A stretch of DNA of 63,198 nucleotides from an uncultured Lachnospiraceae bacterium (GTDB lineage Bacteria; Bacillota; Clostridia; Lachnospirales; Lachnospiraceae). Of the stretch, positions 53,898 through 62,916 are shown one piece after another (within the stretch, counting starts at the first letter, position 1; each line of letters opens with the position of its first letter). The translations under genes and the position numbers were made by a program. The notes below the pieces were generated by a model. The model ran no database searches. It was not told where the DNA came from and saw nothing but the letters and a program-made list of their open reading frames with translations. Location: contig CANSUS010000015.1 in assembly GCA_947650155.1 (NCBI GenBank), positions 1 through 63,198 of the forward strand, in the 5' to 3' direction.

Positions 53898-53926
53898 AAC
53901 CTGACCAATATGGTCAGGTTTTTTTA
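53898..53926 (+). terminator. Terminator of the LtaS-like gene
   Basis: AACCTGACCA (53898-53907) pairs with TGGTCAGGTT (53911-53920), followed by TTTTT. Confidence 0.93.
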
Positions 53927-53985
53927 TGCACCTGAATAGTAGAAAAAGAGTCAGAAACATGCAATATTCGGGCATTTGAAAAACA

Positions 53986-54058
53986 TATACCAAAAGTGGT
54001 GAAAAAAAAAGTCCACTTTTGGTATAAGCTTTTTTCAAAGAATAGTGTAGAATCTTGT
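53986..54058 (+). promoter_or_regulatory. Shared T7SS/toxin upstream element, copy 2
   Basis: TATACCAAAAGTGG (53986-53999) and CCACTTTTGGTATA (54013-54026) form a perfect 14-bp inverted repeat; AATAGTGTAGAAT starts 15 bases after the right arm, the same distance as in copy 1 at 46353-46428. It heads the T7SS core operon. Confidence 0.75.
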
Positions 54059-54124
54059 CATATAAAAATGATATGCCATTCTTTGGTGGAATTGTTATAT
54101 TTTGACAAAGGAGAAATTCATGTT

Positions 54125-56026
54125 ATGGAAGAAAGAAGAAAGCGGATCAAAAGAATATATGCTGTATTTGGAAGTCTGCTTATTATAATTCTCTGTCTCT
54201 GCCTTGGCGCGGAATTTGAGCAGACTATGCGGCAGCGTGATGAAAACATGCAGACAGTGACGCAGATTGCAGTTGTGAACATGGATACCGGAGTTGTAAG
54301 GGACGGGGAACTGTTAAATTATGCGGCAGGGCTGATTCAGTTCCCGGATACCAATTTTACATATACCAGTCTGGAGATGGCGCGGGCGGGGATACAGAAC
54401 GGAAGTTATGCGGCATACGTCATTATACCGGAAGGTTTTTCAGCCTGTGCAGTGAGTGTGGAAGCGGAACCGGAAGAAATTATGATACAGTATGCGGTCA
54501 ATGAAAACTTAAGAGAAGACATTTATAACGAGACGATGAAAGACATCCATAATTTTGAAATTACCCTTAATGCCAATTTATCGTATATGTACGTCAGCGC
54601 CATTTTAAAGGAGTTTCATAAAGGGCAGGATGCGGCGGCATTCATTATGGCAAGCGATGAGAAAGAAATGAAACTGATTCAGGGGATTGAAGTACAGAAT
54701 CTGATCGGGCAGCTGGAAATCACACAGGCGCAGTACCCGGAGAACGAACTGGAGTATACGGATCTGAGCGAAACAATAGAGAAAAATAACGAATATCTGG
54801 AAAAGATCGATGAATTTCAGCAGACCGGCATAGAGCAGGGACAATTGGAATTTGAAAAAATTAAAGAAGCGGATACGGCATGGCAGGCGGCGTTTCAGAA
54901 CATCGATACAACTCTTAACGGAATTGAGATTACAAAGGACGAGGATGGAAATTTGATCTATCAGGAAGGGCTGGAATATTTGGAGCAGACAATAGAAGAA
55001 TATAAGGATCTTTTGGATGCGGAAAAGCTTGCCATTATGATTCAGATCGGCTGGAACGCCGACGGGCAGGGAGGGGGAAGCGTTTCCGGCAACGAAGTAG
55101 TCTATGACGAGATTGACAGAACGGTAAACGACAGAATCAGGCTTTACAATGAAGAAATCGAAACGATCAGAAAAGAAATAGAGGAAAGCATTGGAAGAGT
55201 GTGCATAGATGTATCGGGAAATCTGGCGGGGATGGATGATTTACAAAATGCCGTGGACAGAATTCCCCAATTTACCTATGACAGTAAGACTGTCAGCGCA
55301 GGCGTTTTGGAAGAATGGCAGAACAATATGGTGAACGCCGTACTGGCAATGTCTGTTCCCGATACGGAAACATGGACGGATATTTTTCAAACAGAGATTG
55401 TAGACAAGGTCATGGATGAAGCGGAAAGGAAAAACGAATTACTGAGGGAGCAGAGTACGCAGGCAGCAGAAGCGATGGCGGAATATGAGACTGCGGTGGG
55501 GGAGTATGATCCGTTTCAATTTATGGAGACTGAACGTCTTGCAGATTATGTAAATGAATTGAACAGCAGTCTGTATGATTTGGAAGAGGAAATCAATGAA
55601 TCCACAATGGAAAAAGAGGACTATATTACAGAACTTTACGGCGCTGTGCTGGAAAATGAAACTCTGTGGCGTGAAAATCTTGATCAGACCTTCCGTCTGA
55701 CAAGCGGAAATATTTCAAATATGGTGGACGTTCTGAAACAGAACAAAACGAAGACAAATGAAACGAACACAGGACTGTTGTTAGAATTTTCCAATCAGCT
55801 TCCCTATACAAGACTGGGGAAAGTGGAGTATACCAAAATGTATGACTTTGTAAGTCATCCGTTGGAGACGCAGGATCTGAGTGCGGAAAGCATAAAAGCG
55901 CTGCATAACAGAAACTATGAAACACCGGTTTTTATCGTGGCCGGAATCTTATTCCTCTGGCTGGCAGCGGGGGGCGTTTATTCCGTCAGCGTGCTGACAA
56001 AGGAAGAAAATAAAACGGATAAATAG
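54125..56026 (+). CDS. esaA: EsaA/YueB-like T7SSb membrane protein, compact form
   Basis: The 633-residue protein has one N-terminal (about residues 10-28) and one C-terminal (about 605-627) transmembrane segment around a large extracytoplasmic helical domain. After the first segment, TQIAVVNMDTGVVRDGELLN and YAAYVIIPEGFSACA match the YhgE/Pip-type opening of EsaA. EsaA/YueB proteins of Staphylococcus and Bacillus are about 1,000 residues with more membrane helices, so this is a shortened form. It should form the outer arm of the secretion channel. The ATG at 54125 is the only in-frame start near AAGGAG. First gene of the T7SS core. Confidence 0.8.
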   Translation: MEERRKRIKRIYAVFGSLLIIILCLCLGAEFEQTMRQRDENMQTVTQIAVVNMDTGVVRDGELLNYAAGLIQFPDTNFTYTSLEMARAGIQNGSYAAYVIIPEGFSACAVSVEAEPEEIMIQYAVNENLREDIYNETMKDIHNFEITLNANLSYMYVSAILKEFHKGQDAAAFIMASDEKEMKLIQGIEVQNLIGQLEITQAQYPENELEYTDLSETIEKNNEYLEKIDEFQQTGIEQGQLEFEKIKEADTAWQAAFQNIDTTLNGIEITKDEDGNLIYQEGLEYLEQTIEEYKDLLDAEKLAIMIQIGWNADGQGGGSVSGNEVVYDEIDRTVNDRIRLYNEEIETIRKEIEESIGRVCIDVSGNLAGMDDLQNAVDRIPQFTYDSKTVSAGVLEEWQNNMVNAVLAMSVPDTETWTDIFQTEIVDKVMDEAERKNELLREQSTQAAEAMAEYETAVGEYDPFQFMETERLADYVNELNSSLYDLEEEINESTMEKEDYITELYGAVLENETLWRENLDQTFRLTSGNISNMVDVLKQNKTKTNETNTGLLLEFSNQLPYTRLGKVEYTKMYDFVSHPLETQDLSAESIKALHNRNYETPVFIVAGILFLWLAAGGVYSVSVLTKEENKTDK

Positions 56027-56072
56027 GGGAAAATTCCTTATTTATATAAAAAAACAAAAGGAGGAAATAAAA

Positions 56073-56375
56073 ATGGCAGGTACAGGAAACATTCACATGA
56101 GCCCGCAGGAAATGGAGGCGGAGGCAGCCGGATTTGAGAGGGACAATGAAAACTTTCTGGAAGTGATTCACTCTATGAGAAACAGAGTCAATTCTCTTTG
56201 TGAAACATGGGAGGGCAGATCCAGCGAAAATTTCAGTATGCAGTTTTCGGATCTGGAACCGGGATTTTCCAGCACTTCTGAACTGATCTTAAGCATTGCA
56301 CAGCAGCTTAGGGACATTTCCGCCGCTTTACAGGATGCGGATGAACAGATCGCTGCAAAGATCGGCGTTCAGTAA
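56073..56375 (+). CDS. esxA: WXG100-family protein EsxA
   Basis: The 100-residue helical hairpin protein has the WxG turn as Trp46-Glu-Gly48 in LCETWEGRSSENF, and helices of equal length on each side. Such proteins are secreted as dimers by type VII systems and are needed for machine activity. A strong AAAGGAGGAAATAAAA site suggests high expression. A perfect 12-bp hairpin follows its stop and probably separates its level from that of the downstream genes. Confidence 0.94.
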   Translation: MAGTGNIHMSPQEMEAEAAGFERDNENFLEVIHSMRNRVNSLCETWEGRSSENFSMQFSDLEPGFSSTSELILSIAQQLRDISAALQDADEQIAAKIGVQ

Positions 56376-56381
56376 AAAGGC

Positions 56382-56411
56382 ACCGCCATATGAGGAGCGT
56401 CATATGGCGGT
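56382..56411 (+). other. Perfect 12-bp hairpin downstream of esxA
   Basis: ACCGCCATATGA (56382-56393) and TCATATGGCGGT (56400-56411) with loop GGAGCG. No T tract follows, so it may act as an mRNA stabiliser or processing site for the esxA message rather than a terminator. Confidence 0.75.
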
Positions 56412-56466
56412 CTTACCAAAATGAAAAGAAAAATTTGAAGGCAGGGAAACAACAGAGGACATGGAA

Positions 56467-56862
56467 ATGGCGGATAGGGAAAACACACAGGAGGCGTCTT
56501 TGCCGCTTTTGCCGGATGCATGGAGAACAAAGACACAGGGCGGCTATTCTGTTACGGAGGGAATGGAATACGAACCTTTTACAGAACAGTTTCGGTATCG
56601 GTATGACAGGATACAGGAGAAAAAATTCCGGCAGACAAATCAAATGAAAACGGATATTTTTACAGAAAGAATGGAGATACACACAGAAGAAAAAATAAGG
56701 GAGCGCTTGTTTACAGAAGTGAAAGACGGTAAAAAACGGGAAGATACGCAGATAAAGGTTCCGCAGCATGAAATTTTTATTGGAACCGGCTTTATGATTC
56801 TTTTGTTTGTCATTCTCCTGCAAATTACCTTGAAAAGAAAGAAGCGAAAATTCGCGGGCTGA
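56467..56862 (+). CDS. essA: EssA-like small membrane protein
   Basis: The 131-residue protein has a polar, charged N-terminal part and a single transmembrane segment near the C-terminus (about residues 104-122, FIGTGFMILLFVILLQITL) followed by a basic tail KRKKRK. Size, topology and place between esxA and esaB match EssA of type VIIb systems, but sequence similarity is not clear to me. The ATG at 56467 is eight bases after AGAGG; an ATG at 56461 is too close. Confidence 0.55.
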   Translation: MADRENTQEASLPLLPDAWRTKTQGGYSVTEGMEYEPFTEQFRYRYDRIQEKKFRQTNQMKTDIFTERMEIHTEEKIRERLFTEVKDGKKREDTQIKVPQHEIFIGTGFMILLFVILLQITLKRKKRKFAG

Positions 56863-56880
56863 GCAGGAATGGAGATTAGG

Positions 56881-57126
56881 ATGGAAGAATATGTACAAGT
56901 TACGGTCAGAAGCCTTAAAAATGAATGGAAAGAGATGGATATCAGAGTACATACGGGGCAGTCATGGGATTATATTACCGGTGTTCTTACAGAAAACGGA
57001 CTGATCAAAACAGCAGAGAAGCGGACATACCGTTCGGTAAGGCAGAACCGTTTTTTTGAAGGGACACAAAACAGTATTCAGGCAGGTATCTATACCGGAG
57101 ACATCATAGAAATGGGGGAACAGTAG
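56881..57126 (+). CDS. esaB: EsaB/YukD ubiquitin-like protein
   Basis: The 81-residue protein MEEYVQVTVRSLKNEWKEMD has the length and beta-grasp pattern of YukD/EsaB, the small cytoplasmic ubiquitin-like protein of type VIIb systems. It starts 18 bases after the EssA-like gene. The ATG at 56881 aligns with the EsaB N-terminus; an ATG four codons upstream is also possible. essB begins one base after its stop. Confidence 0.78.
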   Translation: MEEYVQVTVRSLKNEWKEMDIRVHTGQSWDYITGVLTENGLIKTAEKRTYRSVRQNRFFEGTQNSIQAGIYTGDIIEMGEQ

Positions 57127-57127
57127 G

Positions 57128-58246
57128 TTGGAAGGACAGATAAAAGAAGTCGTTTTAAGGTATGCAGATATCAGGGCAGACAAAGAAAAGGAGTATTTAG
57201 AACTGATAAAGGACAGGGAATTTTTTGTGCCGGCGGATTATGAGCAGACGGAAGACGGATTGAAGTTTTGTTTCCGGCTGAACGGACTTTTCCCCTTTTC
57301 GGAACTTTATAAAGAAGAGGAAGTAAGAAAATATGCAGTACTTCTGAAAACATTGGAATTACATGAACCGGCGGAAATATTTGCCTTCTCTCTGCATCCG
57401 GATAATCTGTTTTACAGTCTGACCGGTCAGGTAAAAGTGCTGGTGCGGGATATTGCAGACAGCGAAGAAGACAATGGAAAAGAATTTCTGAAAAATTATA
57501 AGGCTTTGGCCGGGGCTGTACTTTACAGAAAATATACTTATGAAGATTTCAGGGAAGGAGGAGAATCTCTTTTAAAGAAAAAGCAGTCCACTGAAAAGAT
57601 TTACGAAAGCCGGACACTGGAAGAATTGCAGACATGGTTAGAGGAAAGGGTACAAAAAGCGCATACGGAACGATTGTCGGATCAGCTGGTGGTAAACAAA
57701 AAATCACAGAAACGGCTGAAATTTGCAGTCTTTTTATTTGGAATTATGGCGGCGGCAGGAGCGGCGTTCGCCGGTTATTATTTGGAAATGAAATATCCTT
57801 ATGAAACAGCCGTGCAGAATGCAATGAACGCTTATATTGATAAAAATTATATTGCGCTGATCGACTCTATGAAGGCGGTAGGTCTGAAACAAATGGACCG
57901 GTATCAGAAATATATTTTATCAGAGGCATATATAAACAGCGAAAATCTTTCCGTGGAACAGAAACAGACGATTCTGGCGACGCTTACGACGGATCAGAAT
58001 GAAAAAATTTTTGATTATTGGATCTGCATAGGCAGGCAGGAACCGGTAGAGGCACAGAATATCGCAATGCAGCTTTCAGATGACGAATTACTTTTGTATG
58101 CCTATCTTCTGGACAGAGATCTTACACGGGTGGATACCGGAATGGACGGAGAAGAAAAAAAGAAAAAGTTAGGCGAGCTGGATCAGAAAATCGAAGAATA
58201 TACAGAAAAAATAGTAGAGGAAGAGATAGAAGATGATGAATTTTAA
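57128..58246 (+). CDS. essB: EssB/YukC pseudokinase-like T7SS membrane component
   Basis: The 372-residue protein has a cytoplasmic N-terminal pseudokinase-like domain (DREFFVPADYEQTEDGLKF, then LHPDNLFYSLTGQVKVLVRD), one transmembrane segment at about residues 199-219 and a helical extracytoplasmic domain (YIALIDSMKAVGLKQMDRYQ, then YILSEAYI). This is the EssB layout. Translation starts at TTG 57128 with GGGGGA nine bases upstream. The stop overlaps the start of essC by 14 bases. Confidence 0.9.
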   Translation: MEGQIKEVVLRYADIRADKEKEYLELIKDREFFVPADYEQTEDGLKFCFRLNGLFPFSELYKEEEVRKYAVLLKTLELHEPAEIFAFSLHPDNLFYSLTGQVKVLVRDIADSEEDNGKEFLKNYKALAGAVLYRKYTYEDFREGGESLLKKKQSTEKIYESRTLEELQTWLEERVQKAHTERLSDQLVVNKKSQKRLKFAVFLFGIMAAAGAAFAGYYLEMKYPYETAVQNAMNAYIDKNYIALIDSMKAVGLKQMDRYQKYILSEAYINSENLSVEQKQTILATLTTDQNEKIFDYWICIGRQEPVEAQNIAMQLSDDELLLYAYLLDRDLTRVDTGMDGEEKKKKLGELDQKIEEYTEKIVEEEIEDDEF

Positions 58247-61200
58247 ACGTTCACCGAGAATGTTTCACAGAATAGAAAAAGTGGAGATTCAGGTAAACAG
58301 ACCTTCCGACAGAAAAAAGATGGAAAAGGGCAGTATTGTCCAGATTGTAGTTCCGCCGCTTGCCATGACGGCGGTGACGGCAGGACTTGGAATCATGATG
58401 GGAAGGGGAACTTATATTTTAATTTCGCTGGCAGGTACGGCAATGACCGTCTTATTTTCCGTAGTTACATTTTTGAAGGAAAAAAAGACGTGCAAAGAAG
58501 AAAACGCACTTCGAGAATCGTTGTATGAGACTTATCTGCTGGAAAAAAGAAAAGAAATCTACAGACAGTATAAACAGGAAGAAGATGCATACCGGTATCA
58601 TTATCCGTCCATAGAAGTGTTAGAAAAGAAAGTATCACGTTATGATGAGAGAATCTATGAAAAGACATATATGGACGACGATTTTCTCTGCCTGAGCATA
58701 GGTATGGCGGCGCAAGCGCCTCTTTGCAGGATCAGGCTGGAAGAGGAAAAGGAGTTAACAGGAGAAAAAAATCCTTTGTATGAAGAAGCAAAGGCGATCA
58801 AAAAAGAATATGAAACGATAGAAGCGCCGGTCATCATCGATTTGAAAAAAGAGTATTTGGGACTTGTGGGCGACAAAGCTGTCATCCGACAGCAGATTCC
58901 GTTGATCCTGATGCAGCTTTGCGTATTTCACAGCTATCACGAACTGGAAATTGTTTTTATCTTCGGGGAGGAAGAAACGGAGTATGAATATTTAAGATGG
59001 CTGCCCCATTTAAAAATACATGCGGTCAATGCAATTGGAATGATTCATACGGAAAGAAAACGGGATCAGGTACTTGGAAGTGTGTATCAGATTTTAAAGG
59101 AAAGAAAACAGAGGGTGGAAGAGGACAGGAAAGACAAAACTTTTTTACCACATCTGCTGTTTGTGATAGAAGAACCGAAACTGATATTGGAACATCCTGT
59201 TATGGAGTTTTTGGAAGGGAACAAGAGAGAACTTGGATATTCTCTGATTTATACAACGGCAACAAGAGGAAGCCTGCCTGAAAATATAGATACGGTAGTC
59301 CTTTTGGAAACGGCGTCCCAGGGAAAGCTGCTGATGAGGGGCAGGCAGGAGGTCAGCAAAGGATTTCAGCTTCCCGGCATTCATGGGGTTTCTTTGGAAT
59401 GGATGGCACGGAATCTAAGCGCATTGAAGCACGTGCAGGGAATGCAGAATCATATTCCGGATCATATTACTTTTTTTGAAATGTATGGTATCGAGCATCC
59501 GGAGCAGCTCCATGTAAAAGAACGCTGGAAAAACAATCACTCGGAACAATCGCTTGCAGTGCCCTTGGGCGTAAGAGGAAAGGAAGACTATGTTTATTTG
59601 AATCTCCATGAAAAGGCGCATGGTCCGCACGGACTGGTGGCAGGAACGACCGGTTCCGGCAAATCGGAGATCGTGCAGTCTTATATTTTGTCTCTCGCAG
59701 TCAATTTTCATCCTTACGAGGCGGGATTTTTACTCATTGATTATAAGGGAGGCGGCATGGCGTCTCTGTTCCAGAATCTGCCGCATCTGTTAGGGACGAT
59801 CACAAACCTTGACGGCAGTGAGGGACTCAGGGCAATGGCGTCCATTAAAAGTGAATTGTCAAGAAGACAGCGGATTTTTAATGAATACGGGGTCAATCAT
59901 ATTAACGGTTATAACCGCCTTTTCCGGGAGGGAAAAGCGCAGGAACCCCTGCCCCACTTGTTTTTAATCAGCGATGAATTTGCAGAATTAAAAAAAGAAC
60001 AGCCGGAGTTTATGGAGGAACTGGTCAGTGCGGCAAGAATCGGAAGGAGTCTTGGCATTCATTTGATTTTGGCGACACAGAAGCCGACCGGAGTGGTCAA
60101 TGAACAGATCTGGTCCAATTCTAAATTCAAACTGGCGTTGAAAGTACAAAATGAAGGCGACAGCAAGGAAATCCTAAGGACGCCGGATGCGGCATCAATC
60201 GTGCAGCCCGGGCGGGCGTATTTGCAGGTTGGAAATAACGAGATCTATGAATTATTTCAATCCGCATGGAGCGGCGCGGTATATCGGGAGGAACAGACAG
60301 GGGAGGAGATAGACGGAAGAATTTATCTCATCAACGACTTGGGGCAGGGCGAATTGGTCAATAAGGATCTGAGCGGCGAGGAGGCAGAGAACGGAAACCC
60401 GGTTACGCAGCTGGACGCCACGGTAAATTACCTCCACGCAGTTTCACAGGAGATGGGGCTGAAAGAAGTAAGAAAACCCTGGCTGCCTCCGCTTCCGACC
60501 ATGTTGGTCAATACGGAAAAAACACAGCGGCCGGAGAGCGGACTGCCGGATCTGCAGGTGCGGATCGGCATGGTGGATATCCCGGAAAAGCAGGCTCAGG
60601 AACCGTATATTTTAAATCTGGCAAAGGAAGGGAATCTGCTCTATCTTGCTTCCGCCGGTTATGGAAAGACGGTGTTTTTAACAACAGCAGCCCTTTCCCT
60701 TGCAAAGAAGAACCGTGTGGAGGCGCTGAATTTTTATATTCTGGATCTGGGGAACAGCGGACTGATGCCCTTAAACCGTCTGCACCATACGGCGGATTAT
60801 ATGACCTTTGAAGATACGGAAAAGCTGGGGAAGTTTATCAGTTTTATGGAGAAAGAGGTGAAGAGGCGCAGGCAGATGCTGGCACAGGCAATGGTACAGA
60901 ACTTTGAAGTCTATAACCGGACAGGCTGCGGCGTCATGAAAACTATCGTCATTCTTCTGGATCATTATGACGTGGTCAGGGAACTGGGGCAGGAAACGGA
61001 GGACTTTTTTCAGAAGCTGTCAAGGGACGGTTCCGGTCTTGGTATTTTTCTGATCGTTACGGCAACCCGCAGCGCAGCCATGAAATACGGCACTTACAAC
61101 AATTTCAAAAACAAGATTGCAGGGTATTTATTTGAAGCAAATGAAACAGCAGGAATTGTAGGAAGAAGTGATTTGAAACCGTCAGAGAAAAAGGGAAGAA

Positions 61201-62069
61201 CGTTAGTAAAGTGGAAAGGAAACGTAAATGCCATGCAGACGGCGGTCATGGCGGCTTGTAAGGAGGAAGAGGAATACAACAAAGGAATAGAAATGCTGAT
61301 AAGGGACATCAACAGTCTGTACCCGGGAGAAAAAGCCGTGCGCATTGCCGTACTGCCGGAGAAGCTGAACCGGCATTCTCTGATGGAATATGAGGGCGGC
61401 TGCCGGATACGGCTGGGCCTGCATACAGAGACGGTGCAGGCAGCGGGACTGGAAGGAAGCTTTGCGCCGTTTGCCATTCTGGGCGATCCGAAACGGGGAA
61501 AGACAACGGTAGTAAAGGTCATCTTAAGCCAGTTATCAGGCGCGGAAAAGATCTGGCTGTTTGACTCCCCGTCACTGGAACTCTACAGCTTTAAGGGGAT
61601 GAAGAACCTGCGATATGCCGGTACGGAAGAAGAGACGGCGCTTCTTTTCGGGGAGCTGGAGGAAGAGGCGGAACGCCGCAGCAGGCAGATCCGGGAGTGG
61701 ATGGATAAAGAGGCGGACGTAAATCCGAAAGAACTGCCGGGGCGTTTCCCGGAGTGTTACCTGATAGCAGACGACTTTGAACATCTGGCGGAAAGAATGA
61801 AAGGGGAGGCGAAAAGAGCAGCGGAAATCCTTGCATCCTGCGAAGGAGTGGGAATCCGCATAATAGTAAGCGTAACAGGGAGCAGGCTGAAAGGATTTGA
61901 TGAGATGACGAAGTTTGTAAAAGGATGCACCAGAGGACTTTTAATGGGCAGCCCGGGGATGACGGGGATGTTTCCGACAAAGAGCCAGAGGGAGCTGCCC
62001 CAGCCCGGAGACGGACTGCTGTTTCAGGAAGGAAGTTATGAGAGGATTCGGGTTGCGGAGTATGAGTAG
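58233..62069 (+). CDS. essC: EssC/YukB FtsK/SpoIIIE-family secretion ATPase
   Basis: This 1278-residue motor protein of the type VIIb machine has two transmembrane segments at about residues 36-80 and three FtsK-like ATPase domains: D1 Walker A GTTGSGKS (471-478) with Walker B LFLISDEF, D2 SAGYGKT (807-813) and D3 GDPKRGKT (1084-1091). D1 is canonical; D2 and D3 are more divergent, as usual. The two N-terminal FHA domains of Staphylococcus and Bacillus EssC (about 1,480 residues) are missing; the chain begins directly with a short basic segment and the membrane helices. It is coupled to essB by overlap. Confidence 0.95.
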   Translation: MMNFKRSPRMFHRIEKVEIQVNRPSDRKKMEKGSIVQIVVPPLAMTAVTAGLGIMMGRGTYILISLAGTAMTVLFSVVTFLKEKKTCKEENALRESLYETYLLEKRKEIYRQYKQEEDAYRYHYPSIEVLEKKVSRYDERIYEKTYMDDDFLCLSIGMAAQAPLCRIRLEEEKELTGEKNPLYEEAKAIKKEYETIEAPVIIDLKKEYLGLVGDKAVIRQQIPLILMQLCVFHSYHELEIVFIFGEEETEYEYLRWLPHLKIHAVNAIGMIHTERKRDQVLGSVYQILKERKQRVEEDRKDKTFLPHLLFVIEEPKLILEHPVMEFLEGNKRELGYSLIYTTATRGSLPENIDTVVLLETASQGKLLMRGRQEVSKGFQLPGIHGVSLEWMARNLSALKHVQGMQNHIPDHITFFEMYGIEHPEQLHVKERWKNNHSEQSLAVPLGVRGKEDYVYLNLHEKAHGPHGLVAGTTGSGKSEIVQSYILSLAVNFHPYEAGFLLIDYKGGGMASLFQNLPHLLGTITNLDGSEGLRAMASIKSELSRRQRIFNEYGVNHINGYNRLFREGKAQEPLPHLFLISDEFAELKKEQPEFMEELVSAARIGRSLGIHLILATQKPTGVVNEQIWSNSKFKLALKVQNEGDSKEILRTPDAASIVQPGRAYLQVGNNEIYELFQSAWSGAVYREEQTGEEIDGRIYLINDLGQGELVNKDLSGEEAENGNPVTQLDATVNYLHAVSQEMGLKEVRKPWLPPLPTMLVNTEKTQRPESGLPDLQVRIGMVDIPEKQAQEPYILNLAKEGNLLYLASAGYGKTVFLTTAALSLAKKNRVEALNFYILDLGNSGLMPLNRLHHTADYMTFEDTEKLGKFISFMEKEVKRRRQMLAQAMVQNFEVYNRTGCGVMKTIVILLDHYDVVRELGQETEDFFQKLSRDGSGLGIFLIVTATRSAAMKYGTYNNFKNKIAGYLFEANETAGIVGRSDLKPSEKKGRTLVKWKGNVNAMQTAVMAACKEEEEYNKGIEMLIRDINSLYPGEKAVRIAVLPEKLNRHSLMEYEGGCRIRLGLHTETVQAAGLEGSFAPFAILGDPKRGKTTVVKVILSQLSGAEKIWLFDSPSLELYSFKGMKNLRYAGTEEETALLFGELEEEAERRSRQIREWMDKEADVNPKELPGRFPECYLIADDFEHLAERMKGEAKRAAEILASCEGVGIRIIVSVTGSRLKGFDEMTKFVKGCTRGLLMGSPGMTGMFPTKSQRELPQPGDGLLFQEGSYERIRVAEYE

Positions 62070-62091
62070 ATAAGAAATGGAGGAAAAGGAA

Positions 62092-62412
62092 ATGGAAGGA
62101 ATGAAGAAAGAAGCAGGAGAAAAGGCGTTTCTGCCGATTGGAAGCACAGTGGTTGTGAAAGGAAGCGTAAAGAAGCTTATGGTAGTCGCAAGGGCAGTGT
62201 ATGCAAAACTGGAGAAAGGGGAGGAATATTTTGATTACGGGGCATGCACCTACCCGGAAGGGCTGATGGGGGACAATATCCTGTATTTTAAAAAAGAAGA
62301 CATTGCGGAGGTGGTATACCGGGGGTATGAAGATGCGGATGAGGAAAGAATGCTTGCCAATATCAGCCTGGGGCTTGAGAGGATAGAAAAAGAGAGAAAG
62401 AAGGACTGTTAG
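62092..62412 (+). CDS. DUF4176-domain T7SS-associated protein
   Basis: The 106-residue protein has LPIGSTVVVKGSVKKLMVVA, FDYGACTYPEGLMGDNILYF and IAEVVYRGYEDADEER, the DUF4176 pattern found in type VII gene clusters, often encoded near LXG toxins. The role is unknown; a cytoplasmic adaptor is likely. The ATG at 62092 has GGAGG eight bases upstream. It follows essC by 22 bases. Confidence 0.85.
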   Translation: MEGMKKEAGEKAFLPIGSTVVVKGSVKKLMVVARAVYAKLEKGEEYFDYGACTYPEGLMGDNILYFKKEDIAEVVYRGYEDADEERMLANISLGLERIEKERKKDC

Positions 62413-62454
62413 GAAAACAGACAGAGAAAACGGACAGGGAAGGAGGCAGGCTTC

Positions 62455-62865
62455 ATGTCAAGAGCGGGGATACGGGCACAGATAAGCAGTGCGGAGGCTC
62501 AGATAGAGGAATGCAGCAGGAAGATAGACAGGCTGCAGAGAGAAGTGACGGAACTGACAGGGATAAGGCCGGCGGTAAACAGGGCGGCGGAAGAGACAGG
62601 GGAACTGGCGCATGAGCTGAATGTAAAGATGGGATTACAGGAACGGTGGGAAGGGGACAGGAGGAAAAAGTATGATGAACGGTCAGTGGAAGAACTGTTA
62701 AAGCCTTATGATAATTATAAAAAAGAAGTGGAGGAGATCCAAGAAGAGATCAGTGAGGCTGTCAGGAAAAAGAAGGAAGAGATCCGGGAATGCAGGGCGG
62801 ACATCGTCAGCCTGAGGTCAAGGATTGCCTTTCTGCATGAGGAACTGGCACGGCAGGAGTACTGA
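62455..62865 (+). CDS. Coiled-coil T7SS effector-partner protein (DUF5082/YwqH-like)
   Basis: The 136-residue protein is almost entirely heptad-like helix (AQISSAEAQIEECSRKIDRL, then VEEIQEEISEAVRKKKEEI), with the size and position of YwqH/DUF5082 proteins that precede LXG toxins. It is likely to form part of an export-competent complex with the toxin and the next small protein. GAAGGAGGCAGG precedes the ATG. The orphan cassette at 46.4 kb lacks an equivalent. Confidence 0.72.
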   Translation: MSRAGIRAQISSAEAQIEECSRKIDRLQREVTELTGIRPAVNRAAEETGELAHELNVKMGLQERWEGDRRKKYDERSVEELLKPYDNYKKEVEEIQEEISEAVRKKKEEIRECRADIVSLRSRIAFLHEELARQEY

Positions 62866-62916
62866 ACCCTTCCAAAGGATTCCGGAATAGAAAAACAGGA
62901 AAAAGGAGAAAAACGA

